The position numbers and the translations under genes are program-made. Positions 49,183 through 57,834 of a DNA stretch of 64,000 bases are shown here, piece after piece (position 1 is the first letter of the stretch; every line of letters starts with the position of its first letter). The DNA comes from Neomicrococcus lactis. Lineage in GTDB: Bacteria > Actinomycetota > Actinomycetes > Actinomycetales > Micrococcaceae. The stretch lies in the NCBI RefSeq assembly GCF_014200305.1, contig NZ_JACHBL010000001.1, positions 744,001 to 808,000 of the forward strand, read 5' to 3'. Below the pieces are notes generated by a model. The model was not told the origin of the DNA. It saw only the letters and a list, made by a program, of their open reading frames with translations, and made no database searches.

Positions 49183-49229
49183 GGCCAATTCTCTACAAGT
49201 TTTTTGAATTTTCTTGTAGAGAATTGGCC
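49183..49229. repeat. Perfect 17-bp inverted repeat with 13-nt T/A-rich loop
   Basis: GGCCAATTCTCTACAAG (49183-49199) is the exact reverse complement of 49213-49229. No T-tract follows on either strand outside the stem, and a separate terminator precedes it. Role unknown. Confidence 0.85.
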
Positions 49230-49249
49230 TCACATGGTGGGGCTTGGGG

Positions 49250-49341
49250 GCTCAGACGTCTCTTGGCGCGCTAGCGCTCTGACGTTCTGGCGATCAATCG
49301 CTCTGACGTCATAGCGCTGCTTTGGCTCTAGCGCGGGATGC
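49250..49341 (-). repeat. Degenerate ~25-bp tandem repeat at the 3' end of the GNAT gene
   Basis: GCTCAGACGTC (49250), GCTCTGACGTT (49276), GCTCTGACGTC (49300) and GCTCTAGCG (49325) recur every 24-26 bp. The last copy overlaps the stop codon (49328-49330) of the minus-strand gene. Confidence 0.7.
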
Positions 49342-50086
49342 GGAGCTTGAGCTGACGGCCTACGCCTAGGGGCTGGAGGCCCAAGGAACGAAGAAAGGGC
49401 TGCGCGAGTGGTCCGGCGGCCGCGACAATCGGAAGCCTCGTGACCGAGTTTCCTGCGTCGGCGCCGTTCAAGGACTCGCCGTTGGCCTCGTCCGTAGAAC
49501 CGAACTCGTTCAAGAGCCGCCGCACGAGAGCGGTACCTACGCGGCGTCGTCGTACATCGGAGGCCACGGCGATACTGTGCAGCGAAACCAGACCGGACGG
49601 CCCGCGTCGCGCAAAGCCGCGACCCACTGGCTGGCCAGAAGCGTCCAACGCGAGTGCATGGCGAACGGGCCACGCGCCGTTGGCGACATCGAGTTCATCA
49701 ACGTCAGCACCGCGAGCACCAGGCACCGACGAAGCGATGGAGATGTTGAAGTCGGCCAACTTGTCCGTCGGCGTGGGCTGCAAGAGGCCATGCGTCCACA
49801 TGAGCGGGGGACCGGGCTGGAAGCCAAACTCCTCAAGCACACCCGGGCGGACGCTCGCGTTGACCCACGCATAGACATCGCGAGCGCCGAGACGCACGCC
49901 TTCGGCAAGTCCCGGGCGAAGGCTCGAAGCCGTGGGCTTCTCGGGGAACATCAAGTGCAGGCGATTGCGTGCAGGCAACCACACCCATTGGCAGCCGCTG
50001 CTGGTGTAAGTGCGGCCGCCCGTGGCTGCAGCAAGATCGCCGTACCAAGCGGTCAGCGAGGATTGAGCATCGCGAATTGTGGTCAC
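49328..50086 (-). CDS. GNAT family N-acetyltransferase
   Basis: Protein of 252 aa. The C-terminal half (about 135-245) has the acetyl-CoA region: SLHSIAVASDVRRRRVGTALVRRLL resembles the V-x-x-x-x-R/Q-x-x-G-x-G/A motif A. The N-terminal half is a poorly conserved extension (WVWLPARNRLHLMFPE). Substrate unknown. The GTG start overlaps the stop of the M3 peptidase gene by 4 bp, so it is the second gene of that pair. Confidence 0.75.
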   Translation of the reverse strand: MTTIRDAQSSLTAWYGDLAAATGGRTYTSSGCQWVWLPARNRLHLMFPEKPTASSLRPGLAEGVRLGARDVYAWVNASVRPGVLEEFGFQPGPPLMWTHGLLQPTPTDKLADFNISIASSVPGARGADVDELDVANGAWPVRHALALDASGQPVGRGFARRGPSGLVSLHSIAVASDVRRRRVGTALVRRLLNEFGSTDEANGESLNGADAGNSVTRLPIVAAAGPLAQPFLRSLGLQPLGVGRQLKLRIPR

Positions 50087-52125
50087 GCGACAAGCCCCCG
50101 GCGTTCAAGAAGGAACTGAGGGTTGACGTCGCGGCCGCGCAGGTTGCGGAACAACGAGAGCGGATCCAGGGAGTTGCCCGGTGCCAAGAGGACGTTGCGG
50201 AAGGTGTCTCCGGCGTCGCGGTTCAGTCCACCGTTTTCGGTGAACCATTCCACGGTGTCAGCGTCCAGCATTTCGCTCCAGATGTAGGAGTAGTAGCCGG
50301 CCGAGTACATGTGCACAAAGATGTGCTGGAAGTAGCCGGTGCGGTAGCGCGGCGCGATGATGGATGGATCGAAGCCCACCTCGCGAAGTGCTTGCTCTTC
50401 AAAGGCCAGCGGGTCCTCGACGGTCTGGCCGGGAGCCAGCTGGTGCCAAGCCCAGTCCAAGATTGCAGCGCCCAAGTACTCGGTGGTCGCGAAGCCTTCG
50501 CCCCATAGGGATGAGGCCTTCAACTGCTCGAGGATTTCGGTAGGAAGTGGCTCGCCGGTTTCTACGTGGTGGGCATAGTTCTCAATGACCTCTGGCCAGT
50601 GTGCCCACATCTCATTGACCTGGGACGGGTACTCCACGAAGTCGCGAGGAACGGCCGTGCCGGACAGCGATGGGTACTTGGCCACGTTGAACAGGCCGTG
50701 CAGAGCGTGCCCAAACTCGTGGAACATCGTGTTGACTTCGTCCAACGTGAGCAAAGCAGGCTGTCCTGCTGGCGGACGAGGAATGCCCATCGTATTGGTG
50801 ACCACCGGCTTGTCGCCCACAAGCTGGGAGCCACCACGAATGCTGTTCATCCAGGCGCCACCGGTCTTGGTGGAGCGGGCGAAGTAGTCGCCGAAGAAAA
50901 GTCCTAGCGCCGATCCGTCAGCGTTGGAAACTTCCCACACGCGGATATCCGGGTGGTAGACGGGGATGTCATTGCGTTCGGTGAACGTGAGGCCGTAAAG
51001 CTTGTTGGCCGCGAAGAAGACGCCCTCGGTCAGGACCTTGTTCAGCTCAAAGTAAGGCTTGAGCGCGGCGGAGTCTAGCTTGTATTCGGACGCGCGAACC
51101 TGCTGCAGGTAGAACGGGAAGTCGCTCGCTGCAATCTCGCCGCCAGCAACGTCTTGGAGCTTCTCGCGCTCAGCAAGCGCATTGGTCCATGCGGCCTTTG
51201 CGAGAGTCTTGAGCTGCTGGTCCACGGCTGCGGTCGAGGGAGCCGTCTGCTTCGCTAATGCCAGTTCGGCGTAGTTCGCGAAGCCCAAGAGGCCTGCCTT
51301 CTCCGCACGCAGCGTGGCGATCTCCTGAGCCAAGGACAACGTCTCCGTCTCCTCGGTAGCGTCACCCACAGGCTCAATGCCGCCAGAATTCGGCAAGCCA
51401 CGCGCAATGGAACGCTCAAACAAGCGAGCGCGCACAGCGGCGTTCTTCAACGAAGACAATGCAGGCTGCGCAGAGAACAAGGACAACGTCAGCAACCAGC
51501 CGTCCAGGCCCTTGTCTTGGGCAGCATCGCGAGCTGCAGAAATCTGGGACGCATCGAGGCCATCAAGTTCGGCCTCATCCGTCACCAACAAAGCGTGCTG
51601 ATTCAAGCCAGCCAATACTCGCGCAGAAAACAGCGCGGACAACTCAGCAACCCGATCATTGATGGCACGGATTCGATCCTTCTGCACCTGATCAAGTCGC
51701 GCGCCGGCCAGTTCAAAGTCCCGCAACCGCTCGCTCGCCAAACGAGCATCCTCGCCGGTCAAACCCGAAGTGTCTACGGCAGAAATGCGCTCAAACAGCG
51801 AGGCGTTCTGCAGCACATCGTTCTGATGAGCCGTGGTCAGTGCGCTGATCTCTTTGTACGCGGCCTGGATCTCCGGCGTGCTGTGCGCTGGGTAGACATT
51901 TGAGAACGCCATCTCGGCATCCCGCAACAACGCACCCGAGCGCTCGAGCGCAACAAACGTGTTCTCAAAAGTCGCTGGCGAACTATCCGAAGCGATGTCA
52001 GCAATCTCGGCACGCTGGCGCCAAATGCCTTCCGTGATGGCTTCCACGTAGTCAGCGGCAAATAGTCTGCCAAAATCTGGAACCAAATAGTCGTTGGTGG
52101 GTGCTTCGAAGAACGGGTTGGTCAT
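50083..52125 (-). CDS. M3 family metallopeptidase (oligopeptidase A/Dcp-like)
   Basis: Cytoplasmic zinc peptidase of 680 aa that degrades short peptides. The zinc motif HEFGH is at 469-473 (MFHEFGHALHG), with the third ligand Glu expected about 25 residues later. The length is typical for peptidyl-dipeptidase Dcp/oligopeptidase A. The ATG at 52125 has GGAG upstream; the open frame runs far beyond but holds no conserved sequence. Divergent from the CapA-like gene. Confidence 0.92.
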   Translation of the reverse strand: MTNPFFEAPTNDYLVPDFGRLFAADYVEAITEGIWRQRAEIADIASDSSPATFENTFVALERSGALLRDAEMAFSNVYPAHSTPEIQAAYKEISALTTAHQNDVLQNASLFERISAVDTSGLTGEDARLASERLRDFELAGARLDQVQKDRIRAINDRVAELSALFSARVLAGLNQHALLVTDEAELDGLDASQISAARDAAQDKGLDGWLLTLSLFSAQPALSSLKNAAVRARLFERSIARGLPNSGGIEPVGDATEETETLSLAQEIATLRAEKAGLLGFANYAELALAKQTAPSTAAVDQQLKTLAKAAWTNALAEREKLQDVAGGEIAASDFPFYLQQVRASEYKLDSAALKPYFELNKVLTEGVFFAANKLYGLTFTERNDIPVYHPDIRVWEVSNADGSALGLFFGDYFARSTKTGGAWMNSIRGGSQLVGDKPVVTNTMGIPRPPAGQPALLTLDEVNTMFHEFGHALHGLFNVAKYPSLSGTAVPRDFVEYPSQVNEMWAHWPEVIENYAHHVETGEPLPTEILEQLKASSLWGEGFATTEYLGAAILDWAWHQLAPGQTVEDPLAFEEQALREVGFDPSIIAPRYRTGYFQHIFVHMYSAGYYSYIWSEMLDADTVEWFTENGGLNRDAGDTFRNVLLAPGNSLDPLSLFRNLRGRDVNPQFLLERRGLVA

Positions 52126-52190
52126 AAGCTCCAGCTTTTCACACAGAGTAGACACGCGCCATGAACGCCACAGGCCAGCTTGCATCGGAC

Positions 52191-52204
52191 TACCCTCGGC
52201 AGTG
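52191..52204 (+). promoter_or_regulatory. -10-like TACCCT before the CapA-like gene
   Basis: TACCCT (52191-52196) ends 7 nt before the GTG at 52204, again fitting a leaderless mRNA. No ribosome site is evident and the -35 is weak. Confidence 0.4.
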
Positions 52205-53388
52205 TGACTGTCACCTCTCGCGCCGCCCTCGCCACCGCGGTTCTCCTCACCACAGCGCTCACGGGATGCTCTGCGGGGACGCAAGCTGCGCCGTCGTCCT
52301 CCGGAATTGCTACTCATTACGACGCCGCCAGCTCCGCTCCCAGCGCGGCCTCCGCTACCAGCCCAGCCGCGGAGGATTGCGCGGCCAGCTCGTGTGTCGA
52401 TGTGGTGCTCTCCGGGGATGTTTTGCTTCATCCGGCGCTGTGGGAGAACGCCAAACAGTCCGATGGCAGCTACGACTTCGCGCCGCTGCTGGCCGGGTTG
52501 AAGCCGTTGCTCCCGGAGAATGCGATTGGCGTGTGCAACATGGAGACCCCGCTCGCGGAACAGGGCGGGCCGTATCGGGGCTATCCGAGTTTCACGGTGC
52601 CGCCGGAAATTGCCACGGCGTTGAAGCAGGCTGGCTATGACGTCTGCTCTACCGCGTCCAATCACACCGTTGATGCGGGCACTGAAGGGGTAGTGAGAAC
52701 TCTAGAGACGCTGCACGAGGCCGGTATTGCGACGACGGGTTCATACGCGACCGCTGAAGAGGCATCGAAGCCGCTTATTGTCGAATCCAACGGCGTGAAG
52801 GTGGCGTTCGTGGTGGGCACCTACAGCCTCAATGGCTTGCGGGCGGATACCTCGTGGCGCGTGGACATGATTGATACCGAAGCGATGATCGCGAAGGCGA
52901 AAGCGGCGCGTGCGGCCGGTGCGGACGTTGTGCTCGCGGGTACCCACGATGGCACGGAATATGTGTCCATGCCTTCGGCCTCTCAAGAGCGCACTATGAA
53001 GAAGCTCGCGGACTCGGGCGAATTCGATGCGATCTATGGGCATCACACGCATTCGGTGCTGCCGATTGAGAAGTATGAAGACACGTGGCTGGTTTATGGC
53101 CTGGGAAATTCGGTGGCTCGGCACGCCACGAATCTGGCCGTTAACCGCGAAGGTTTGACGGTGCGATTCCGCTTCGCAAAGGATGCTTCCGGCGCGTGGA
53201 AAACGGATGCTCCGGCGTGGACGCCGCACATCATGGCGCGTCAGCCGGACCGCTGGTGCGCGCTGGGAACCTCGACTGTTTGTACCTCGCCAGAAGAGGA
53301 CGCTGCGAGCCTCAAACGCACCACGGATACCGTGAACAAGCTCGGTGCAGATAATGACGGCGCGAGGAAGGATAATTATTCTTCATGA
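52204..53388 (+). CDS. CapA family lipoprotein (PGA_cap metallophosphatase fold)
   Basis: Predicted lipoprotein of 394 aa: signal peptide with lipobox L19-T-G-C22, then a Ser/Ala-rich linker. The calcineurin-like PGA_cap domain (about 70-330) has VLSGDVLLH, NMETPL, SNHTVDAG and GHHTHSVLP metal-site segments. Homologues include CapA/PgsA proteins of poly-gamma-glutamate synthesis, but no capB/capC is nearby, so the role is unclear. The GTG at 52204 fits the signal peptide. Its stop overlaps pdxT by 4 bp, an unexpected coupling. Confidence 0.82.
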   Translation: MTVTSRAALATAVLLTTALTGCSAGTQAAPSSSGIATHYDAASSAPSAASATSPAAEDCAASSCVDVVLSGDVLLHPALWENAKQSDGSYDFAPLLAGLKPLLPENAIGVCNMETPLAEQGGPYRGYPSFTVPPEIATALKQAGYDVCSTASNHTVDAGTEGVVRTLETLHEAGIATTGSYATAEEASKPLIVESNGVKVAFVVGTYSLNGLRADTSWRVDMIDTEAMIAKAKAARAAGADVVLAGTHDGTEYVSMPSASQERTMKKLADSGEFDAIYGHHTHSVLPIEKYEDTWLVYGLGNSVARHATNLAVNREGLTVRFRFAKDASGAWKTDAPAWTPHIMARQPDRWCALGTSTVCTSPEEDAASLKRTTDTVNKLGADNDGARKDNYSS

Positions 53389-53999
53389 CCACCATTGGAG
53401 TACTCGCTCTGCAGGGCGATTTTCGCGAACACATTAACGCCATTGAGGACTTGGGACTTTCTACCGTTCCCGTCCGGCGCGCCCGTGAACTACACGGGCT
53501 GGATGGACTCATCATCCCTGGCGGGGAGTCCACCACCATTGACAAACTGAGCCGCATCTTCGAGATCGCCGAGCCCATCAAGGAAGCCATTGCGGGCGGA
53601 TTGCCGGTCTATGGGTCCTGCGCAGGCTTGATCATGCTGGCGGACCGCGTGGTGGATCCTGCCTATGATTTGCAGGGTAATCCGCAACAAACCTTTGGTG
53701 GAATTGATATGTCCGTGCGGCGAAATGCGTTTGGCCGTCAAGTGGATTCTTTCGAAGAAGACATTGAATTCAAGGGACTGGATAAGCCATTAAAGGCCGT
53801 CTTTATTCGGGCGCCGTGGGTGGAATCCGTGGGGGAGAACGTCGAGATCCTCGCGAGCGTCCAGGTACCGTCGCTCGATGCGACTAGAATTGTTGCAGTC
53901 CGTTCGCGGAATTTGCTCGCGACGAGCTTCCATCCCGAAGTTTCGGGGGAGCGCCGCGTTCACGAACTATTCATTAAGATCATACGAGGGGAAGCTTAG
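53385..53999 (+). CDS. pdxT: Pyridoxal 5'-phosphate synthase glutaminase subunit PdxT
   Basis: Glutaminase that passes ammonia to PdxS, 204 aa. The nucleophile Cys is in [10 protein letters not shown] (about residue 80), and the His-Glu pair in [22 protein letters not shown] is the usual start. It overlaps the CapA-like gene (ATGA) and is 2 bp from yebC. The pdxT-yebC-ruvC order is the normal actinobacterial one, while pdxS has been separated. Confidence 0.96.
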   Translation: MTTIGVLALQGDFREHINAIEDLGLSTVPVRRARELHGLDGLIIPGGESTTIDKLSRIFEIAEPIKEAIAGGLPVYGSCAGLIMLADRVVDPAYDLQGNPQQTFGGIDMSVRRNAFGRQVDSFEEDIEFKGLDKPLKAVFIRAPWVESVGENVEILASVQVPSLDATRIVAVRSRNLLATSFHPEVSGERRVHELFIKIIRGEA

Positions 54000-54001
54000 G
54001 C

Positions 54002-54757
54002 ATGTCAGGCCATTCCAAATGGGCAACCACTAAGCACAAGAAAGCTGTTATTGACGCGAAGCGCGCCAAGTCTTTCGCCAAGCTCATCAAGAACATTGAA
54101 GTTGCAGCACGCGCCGGTGGCGCCGATATGGCTGGCAACCCTGCGCTCGAATTGGCAGTGCAGAAGGCGAAGAAGACGTCTGTTCCCAATGACAACATTG
54201 ACCGCGCCATCAAGCGCGGAGCTGGTCTGACCGGCGAGTCCATCGACTACCAAGAGATCATGTACGAAGCACGCGGCCCACAGGGTTCCGCGCTCTTGAT
54301 CGAATGTTTGACGGACAACAAGAACCGCGCTGCATCCGAGGTTCGCGTGACGGTTACCCGTAACGGCGGATCCATCGCTGACCCAGGTTCTGTTGCCTAC
54401 CAGTTCACCCGCAAGGGCGTTGTCGGCTTGCCGAAGAACGACTTGACCGAAGACGACTTGCTCATGGCAGTCCTCGACGCTGGTGCTGAAGAGGTCAAGG
54501 AATCCGGCGAGAACTTCGAAGTTCACTCCGAGCCACAGGACTTGCGCGCCGTAGTTGCCAGCCTGGACGAAGCCGGAATCGCTTACGAGTCTGACGAAGT
54601 TGAATTCGTGTCCTCGATGAACGTCGAGCTCGACGCCGATGCTGCCCGCAAGTTCTTGAAGCTTGCCGACGCTTTGGAAGAACTGGATGACGTCCAGAAC
54701 GTCTACTCCAACGTGGACATTTCCCCAGAGGTTATGGCCGAGTTGGAAGAAGACTAA
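54002..54757 (+). CDS. yebC: YebC/PmpR family DNA-binding regulator
   Basis: Protein of 251 aa beginning [25 protein letters not shown], the family signature. Homologues act as transcriptional regulators (PmpR), and some YebC-type proteins help ribosomes pass proline stretches; which applies here is open. It starts 2 bp after pdxT and is followed 4 bp later by ruvC, a classical neighbour. Confidence 0.95.
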   Translation: MSGHSKWATTKHKKAVIDAKRAKSFAKLIKNIEVAARAGGADMAGNPALELAVQKAKKTSVPNDNIDRAIKRGAGLTGESIDYQEIMYEARGPQGSALLIECLTDNKNRAASEVRVTVTRNGGSIADPGSVAYQFTRKGVVGLPKNDLTEDDLLMAVLDAGAEEVKESGENFEVHSEPQDLRAVVASLDEAGIAYESDEVEFVSSMNVELDADAARKFLKLADALEELDDVQNVYSNVDISPEVMAELEED

Positions 54758-54761
54758 TTCA

Positions 54762-55349
54762 GTGACTCTTCGAGTGGTCGGGGTGGACCCCGGTCTCACT
54801 CGCTGCGGTTTAGCGTGCGTCGATGTCGAAACGAATCGGCGCACGCAACTCGTTGGAGTGGAAGTCATTGGCACCTCAGCCAATCAACCTTTGGATGAGC
54901 GGCTCTTGCGCATTGATCAAGGCATTGAGGCGTGGCTAGATAAGCACAAGCCAGACGTCGTGGCTATCGAGCGCGTCTTCGCCAGTACGAATGTCTCAAC
55001 GGTGATGGGTACGGCTCAGGCCTCCGGCATTGTGATTGCCGCGGCCGCTCGCCGCAAAATCCCGGTGGCTCTTCATACGCCGACCGAGGTCAAAGCTGCC
55101 GTCACAGGCAGTGGCCAGGCATCCAAGGATGCCGTGGGAAAGATGGTCACGAAGATTCTTCGGTTGACCGAAGTCCCTAAACCGGCTGACGCCGCGGACG
55201 CCTTGGCACTCGCCATTACGCACGGTTGGCGAGGCGCGGCCCCTGGTTCTCAAGCAAGCGCATCCTCACGATCAGCCAGTGCGCAAACGCCTGCGCAAAA
55301 GGCCTGGGCTGCCGCGGAAGCGGCGGCGCGCCGCACACGCTCCCGCTAG
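54762..55349 (+). CDS. ruvC: Holliday junction endodeoxyribonuclease RuvC
   Basis: Resolvase of 195 aa that cuts Holliday junctions as a dimer. Catalytic acidic residues lie in [20 protein letters not shown] and [12 protein letters not shown]. The GTG at 54762 gives the standard N terminus. The C-terminal ~25 residues are an Ala/Ser/Arg-rich extension. First gene of ruvCAB. Confidence 0.95.
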   Translation: MTLRVVGVDPGLTRCGLACVDVETNRRTQLVGVEVIGTSANQPLDERLLRIDQGIEAWLDKHKPDVVAIERVFASTNVSTVMGTAQASGIVIAAAARRKIPVALHTPTEVKAAVTGSGQASKDAVGKMVTKILRLTEVPKPADAADALALAITHGWRGAAPGSQASASSRSASAQTPAQKAWAAAEAAARRTRSR

Positions 55350-55424
55350 TGGACGCGTTGTTGCAGTACCTTTTTCGTAGATGTGTTCTAAACTCTTGAG
55401 TGAGTACTTTCGAAAGGTGAACGG

Positions 55425-56051
55425 GTGATTGCAACGCTGACAGGCACGGTGGCGCACGTTGGGCTGTCCCATGCAGTGATCGATGTCAACGGTTTTGGAA
55501 TGTTCGTCCACTCTGTTCCCAGCACTTTGGCCTCCCTGCACGTAGGGGAGAGCGCCACTCTTCACACGCACATGGTGGTTCGCGAAGACTCGATGAATCT
55601 CTATGGATTCGCTGATGCAGGTTCCCGAGATGTCTTCGAAGTCTTGATCAGCGTCTCCGGCGTGGGACCCCGCATTGGCTTGGCCATTCTTGCGGTGCAT
55701 TCCGCCGAAGCCGTCCGCGTGGCCACCACCACCAAGGACGTCAATGCCTTCACTAAGGTCCCCGGCATTGGTCCTAAGGGCGCGCAGCGCATTGTCCTGG
55801 AACTGGCTGGAAAGCTCGCACCCACTGGCGAAGACCAGGGTGCCATTCCGTTAGCCATCGGCGAGAACGTGTGGGAGCCACAAGTCACCGAAGCGCTCGT
55901 TGGATTGGGCTGGTCTGAGAAGGACGCCAAGCGCATGCTCGCCAAGTTCCCAGAGACAGAACCAGAACTTGCCGAACGCGGTTCGGTCCCAGAAATTCTC
56001 CGCGCCGTGCTGCGCACGCTCGGTAACTCTGTAGCAGGTCGTAGCGCATGA
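55425..56051 (+). CDS. ruvA: Holliday junction branch migration protein RuvA
   Basis: Tetrameric junction-binding protein of 208 aa. [13 protein letters not shown] opens the OB fold; the helix-hairpin-helix motifs are [12 protein letters not shown] and [12 protein letters not shown]; domain III (about 155-205) contacts RuvB. GTG start with CGAAAGGTG upstream. Overlaps ruvB by 4 bp. Confidence 0.96.
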   Translation: MIATLTGTVAHVGLSHAVIDVNGFGMFVHSVPSTLASLHVGESATLHTHMVVREDSMNLYGFADAGSRDVFEVLISVSGVGPRIGLAILAVHSAEAVRVATTTKDVNAFTKVPGIGPKGAQRIVLELAGKLAPTGEDQGAIPLAIGENVWEPQVTEALVGLGWSEKDAKRMLAKFPETEPELAERGSVPEILRAVLRTLGNSVAGRSA

Positions 56052-57121
56052 GTGGAGAAGGTCCACTCACCACTGCCGGTGCTGAGCCAGACGAGCGCAT
56101 CATTGAGGCCGCTCTTCGCCCAAAGAACCTGGATGACTTCGTAGGCCAGCCTCGAGTGCGTCAGCAGTTGTCCTTGGTGCTCGAAGCCTCGAAGATTCGC
56201 GAACGCGTTGCCGACCACGTGTTGCTTTCAGGCCCTCCAGGCCTCGGAAAGACCACGCTCGCCATGATCATTGCGGCCGAGATGAACTCGCCGCTACGCA
56301 TCTCGTCCGGTCCTGCGATTCAGCATGCCGGCGACCTTGCAGCAATTCTGTCCTCGCTCAGCGAAGGCGAAGTGCTGTTCTTGGATGAAATCCACCGCAT
56401 GAGCCGTCCTGCAGAGGAAATGCTCTACATGGCGATGGAAGACTTCCGCGTGGACATTGTGGTGGGTAAGGGCGCTGGCGCCACGGCCATTCCACTGGAT
56501 CTGCCGCCGTTTACGTTGGTTGGCGCCACTACGCGAGCCGGCTTGTTGCCTGGCCCACTACGCGACCGTTTCGGTTTTACTGGCCACCTCGAGTTCTACT
56601 CCGTTGAGGAACTCGAACTCGTGCTGCGCCGTTCCGCGATGCTCATGGATCTCAAGGTCAATTCGGCCGGATTCTACGAAGTCGCATCCCGCTCGCGTGG
56701 CACGCCCCGTATTGCCAACCGTTTGCTGCGCCGCGTTCGCGACTGGGCGCTGGTTCACGGCATCGAACAGATTGATGCACGTACGGCCTCCGCCGCGCTC
56801 GACATGTATGAGGTCGACGCCAGGGGTCTCGACCGTCTTGACCGAGCCGTTCTTCATGCGCTCTGCACGAAATTCGGCGGGGGACCGGTCGGTCTTTCCA
56901 CACTCGCCATTGCTGTGGGTGAAGAGACCGAAACCGTAGAAACTGTTGCCGAGCCGTTTCTGGTGCGTGAAGGCCTCTTGGGCCGCACACCACGTGGACG
57001 TATCGCCACCCCGCAGGCCTGGGAACACCTTGGCCTCACCATGCCGAAGGACGCGGTCTTCTCAGGTCAAAGCTACATTTCCTTTGACGACGAAGAATCG
57101 CCCATCGTTAGCGAGGACTAA
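56048..57121 (+). CDS. ruvB: Holliday junction branch migration ATPase RuvB
   Basis: AAA+ motor of the RuvAB complex, 357 aa. The Walker A motif is GPPGLGKTT, Walker [10 protein letters not shown], sensor 1 LVGATTRAG, and the C-terminal winged helix follows ([10 protein letters not shown]). The ATGA overlap with ruvA couples translation. No LexA box was seen in front of ruvCAB in this window. Confidence 0.97.
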   Translation: MSGEGPLTTAGAEPDERIIEAALRPKNLDDFVGQPRVRQQLSLVLEASKIRERVADHVLLSGPPGLGKTTLAMIIAAEMNSPLRISSGPAIQHAGDLAAILSSLSEGEVLFLDEIHRMSRPAEEMLYMAMEDFRVDIVVGKGAGATAIPLDLPPFTLVGATTRAGLLPGPLRDRFGFTGHLEFYSVEELELVLRRSAMLMDLKVNSAGFYEVASRSRGTPRIANRLLRRVRDWALVHGIEQIDARTASAALDMYEVDARGLDRLDRAVLHALCTKFGGGPVGLSTLAIAVGEETETVETVAEPFLVREGLLGRTPRGRIATPQAWEHLGLTMPKDAVFSGQSYISFDDEESPIVSED

Positions 57122-57267
57122 CCGCAGGCGGTGCGCGTGGCCGAGTTGCGTCGTCGTACTAAGTGAGCCTTCAAGGAAACTGTGAGATAAGACCTATAGA
57201 ATGGCGAAGGCCGTCCTCTGCTTTTTGACCCGGACGGCACGCCGACGATTGACGAATAGGTACATTC

Positions 57268-57765
57268 TTGACTTCCCTTATGGTGGCGCCACTCGCCGTT
57301 GTAGCCCAGGCTGCTCAGCAGCAAGCAACCGGATTTGATCCTTTTACCTTGGTGCTTTTTGCCGCGCTGGCACTCATGATTTTCATGATGTTCCGCGGAC
57401 GCAAGAAGGCTCGTGAGGCTCAGGAAAAGATCAAGTCCAGCTTGGCTCCGGGCGCACAGGTCATGACGACCTTCGGCCTCTTCGGAACTGTTGTTTCCGT
57501 GGATGAAGCCAACAACAAGGTGCAGCTGGAACTTTCCCCTGGAAACATCGCCACCGTGCACACGCAGGCTGTTGGCCAGGTTGTTACGCCTGACGAGGCC
57601 GCCGCTGTTGCTCAGGATGAGAACGTCGTTGTTCCGGATGACGCCTCTTCGCTGGATGCAGCACCGCGCACCGAAACCCCAGCACCGCGTGCCCAGGAAG
57701 ACCAGCCACTTGATGGAACCCTCAACGACGAACAGCGTCGAGACGGCGACAACAAGTCCTTCTAA
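57268..57765 (+). CDS. yajC: Preprotein translocase subunit YajC
   Basis: Accessory subunit of the Sec translocon, 165 aa. One hydrophobic helix (about 26-46) is followed by the cytoplasmic KKAREAQEKIKSSLAPGAQVMTTFGLFGTVVSVD domain (about 47-115) and an acidic tail. The TTG at 57268 has TAGG at a workable distance; an ATG at 57280 is the alternative. A -10-like TATAGAAT lies at 57195-57202. It precedes secD, as usual. Confidence 0.9.
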   Translation: MTSLMVAPLAVVAQAAQQQATGFDPFTLVLFAALALMIFMMFRGRKKAREAQEKIKSSLAPGAQVMTTFGLFGTVVSVDEANNKVQLELSPGNIATVHTQAVGQVVTPDEAAAVAQDENVVVPDDASSLDAAPRTETPAPRAQEDQPLDGTLNDEQRRDGDNKSF

Positions 57766-57775
57766 TCTTTGAACC

Positions 57776-57805
57776 GAGCGCACTGTTTACCCAAGCAGTG
57801 CGCTC
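57776..57805 (+). terminator. Hairpin between yajC and secD
   Basis: GAGCGCACTG pairs perfectly with CAGTGCGCTC with a 10-nt loop. There is no T-tract, so it may attenuate or stabilise rather than end transcription of the yajC-secDF unit. Confidence 0.55.
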
Positions 57806-57834
57806 GTGTCCGTAATTGTGAAAGTTGTTTCTAG

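Noticed and set aside
48937-49233. 98-aa minus-strand frame containing FTSCAL repeats
   Set aside because: The peptide repeat is only the translation of the 18-bp DNA array; it has no ribosome site or homology.
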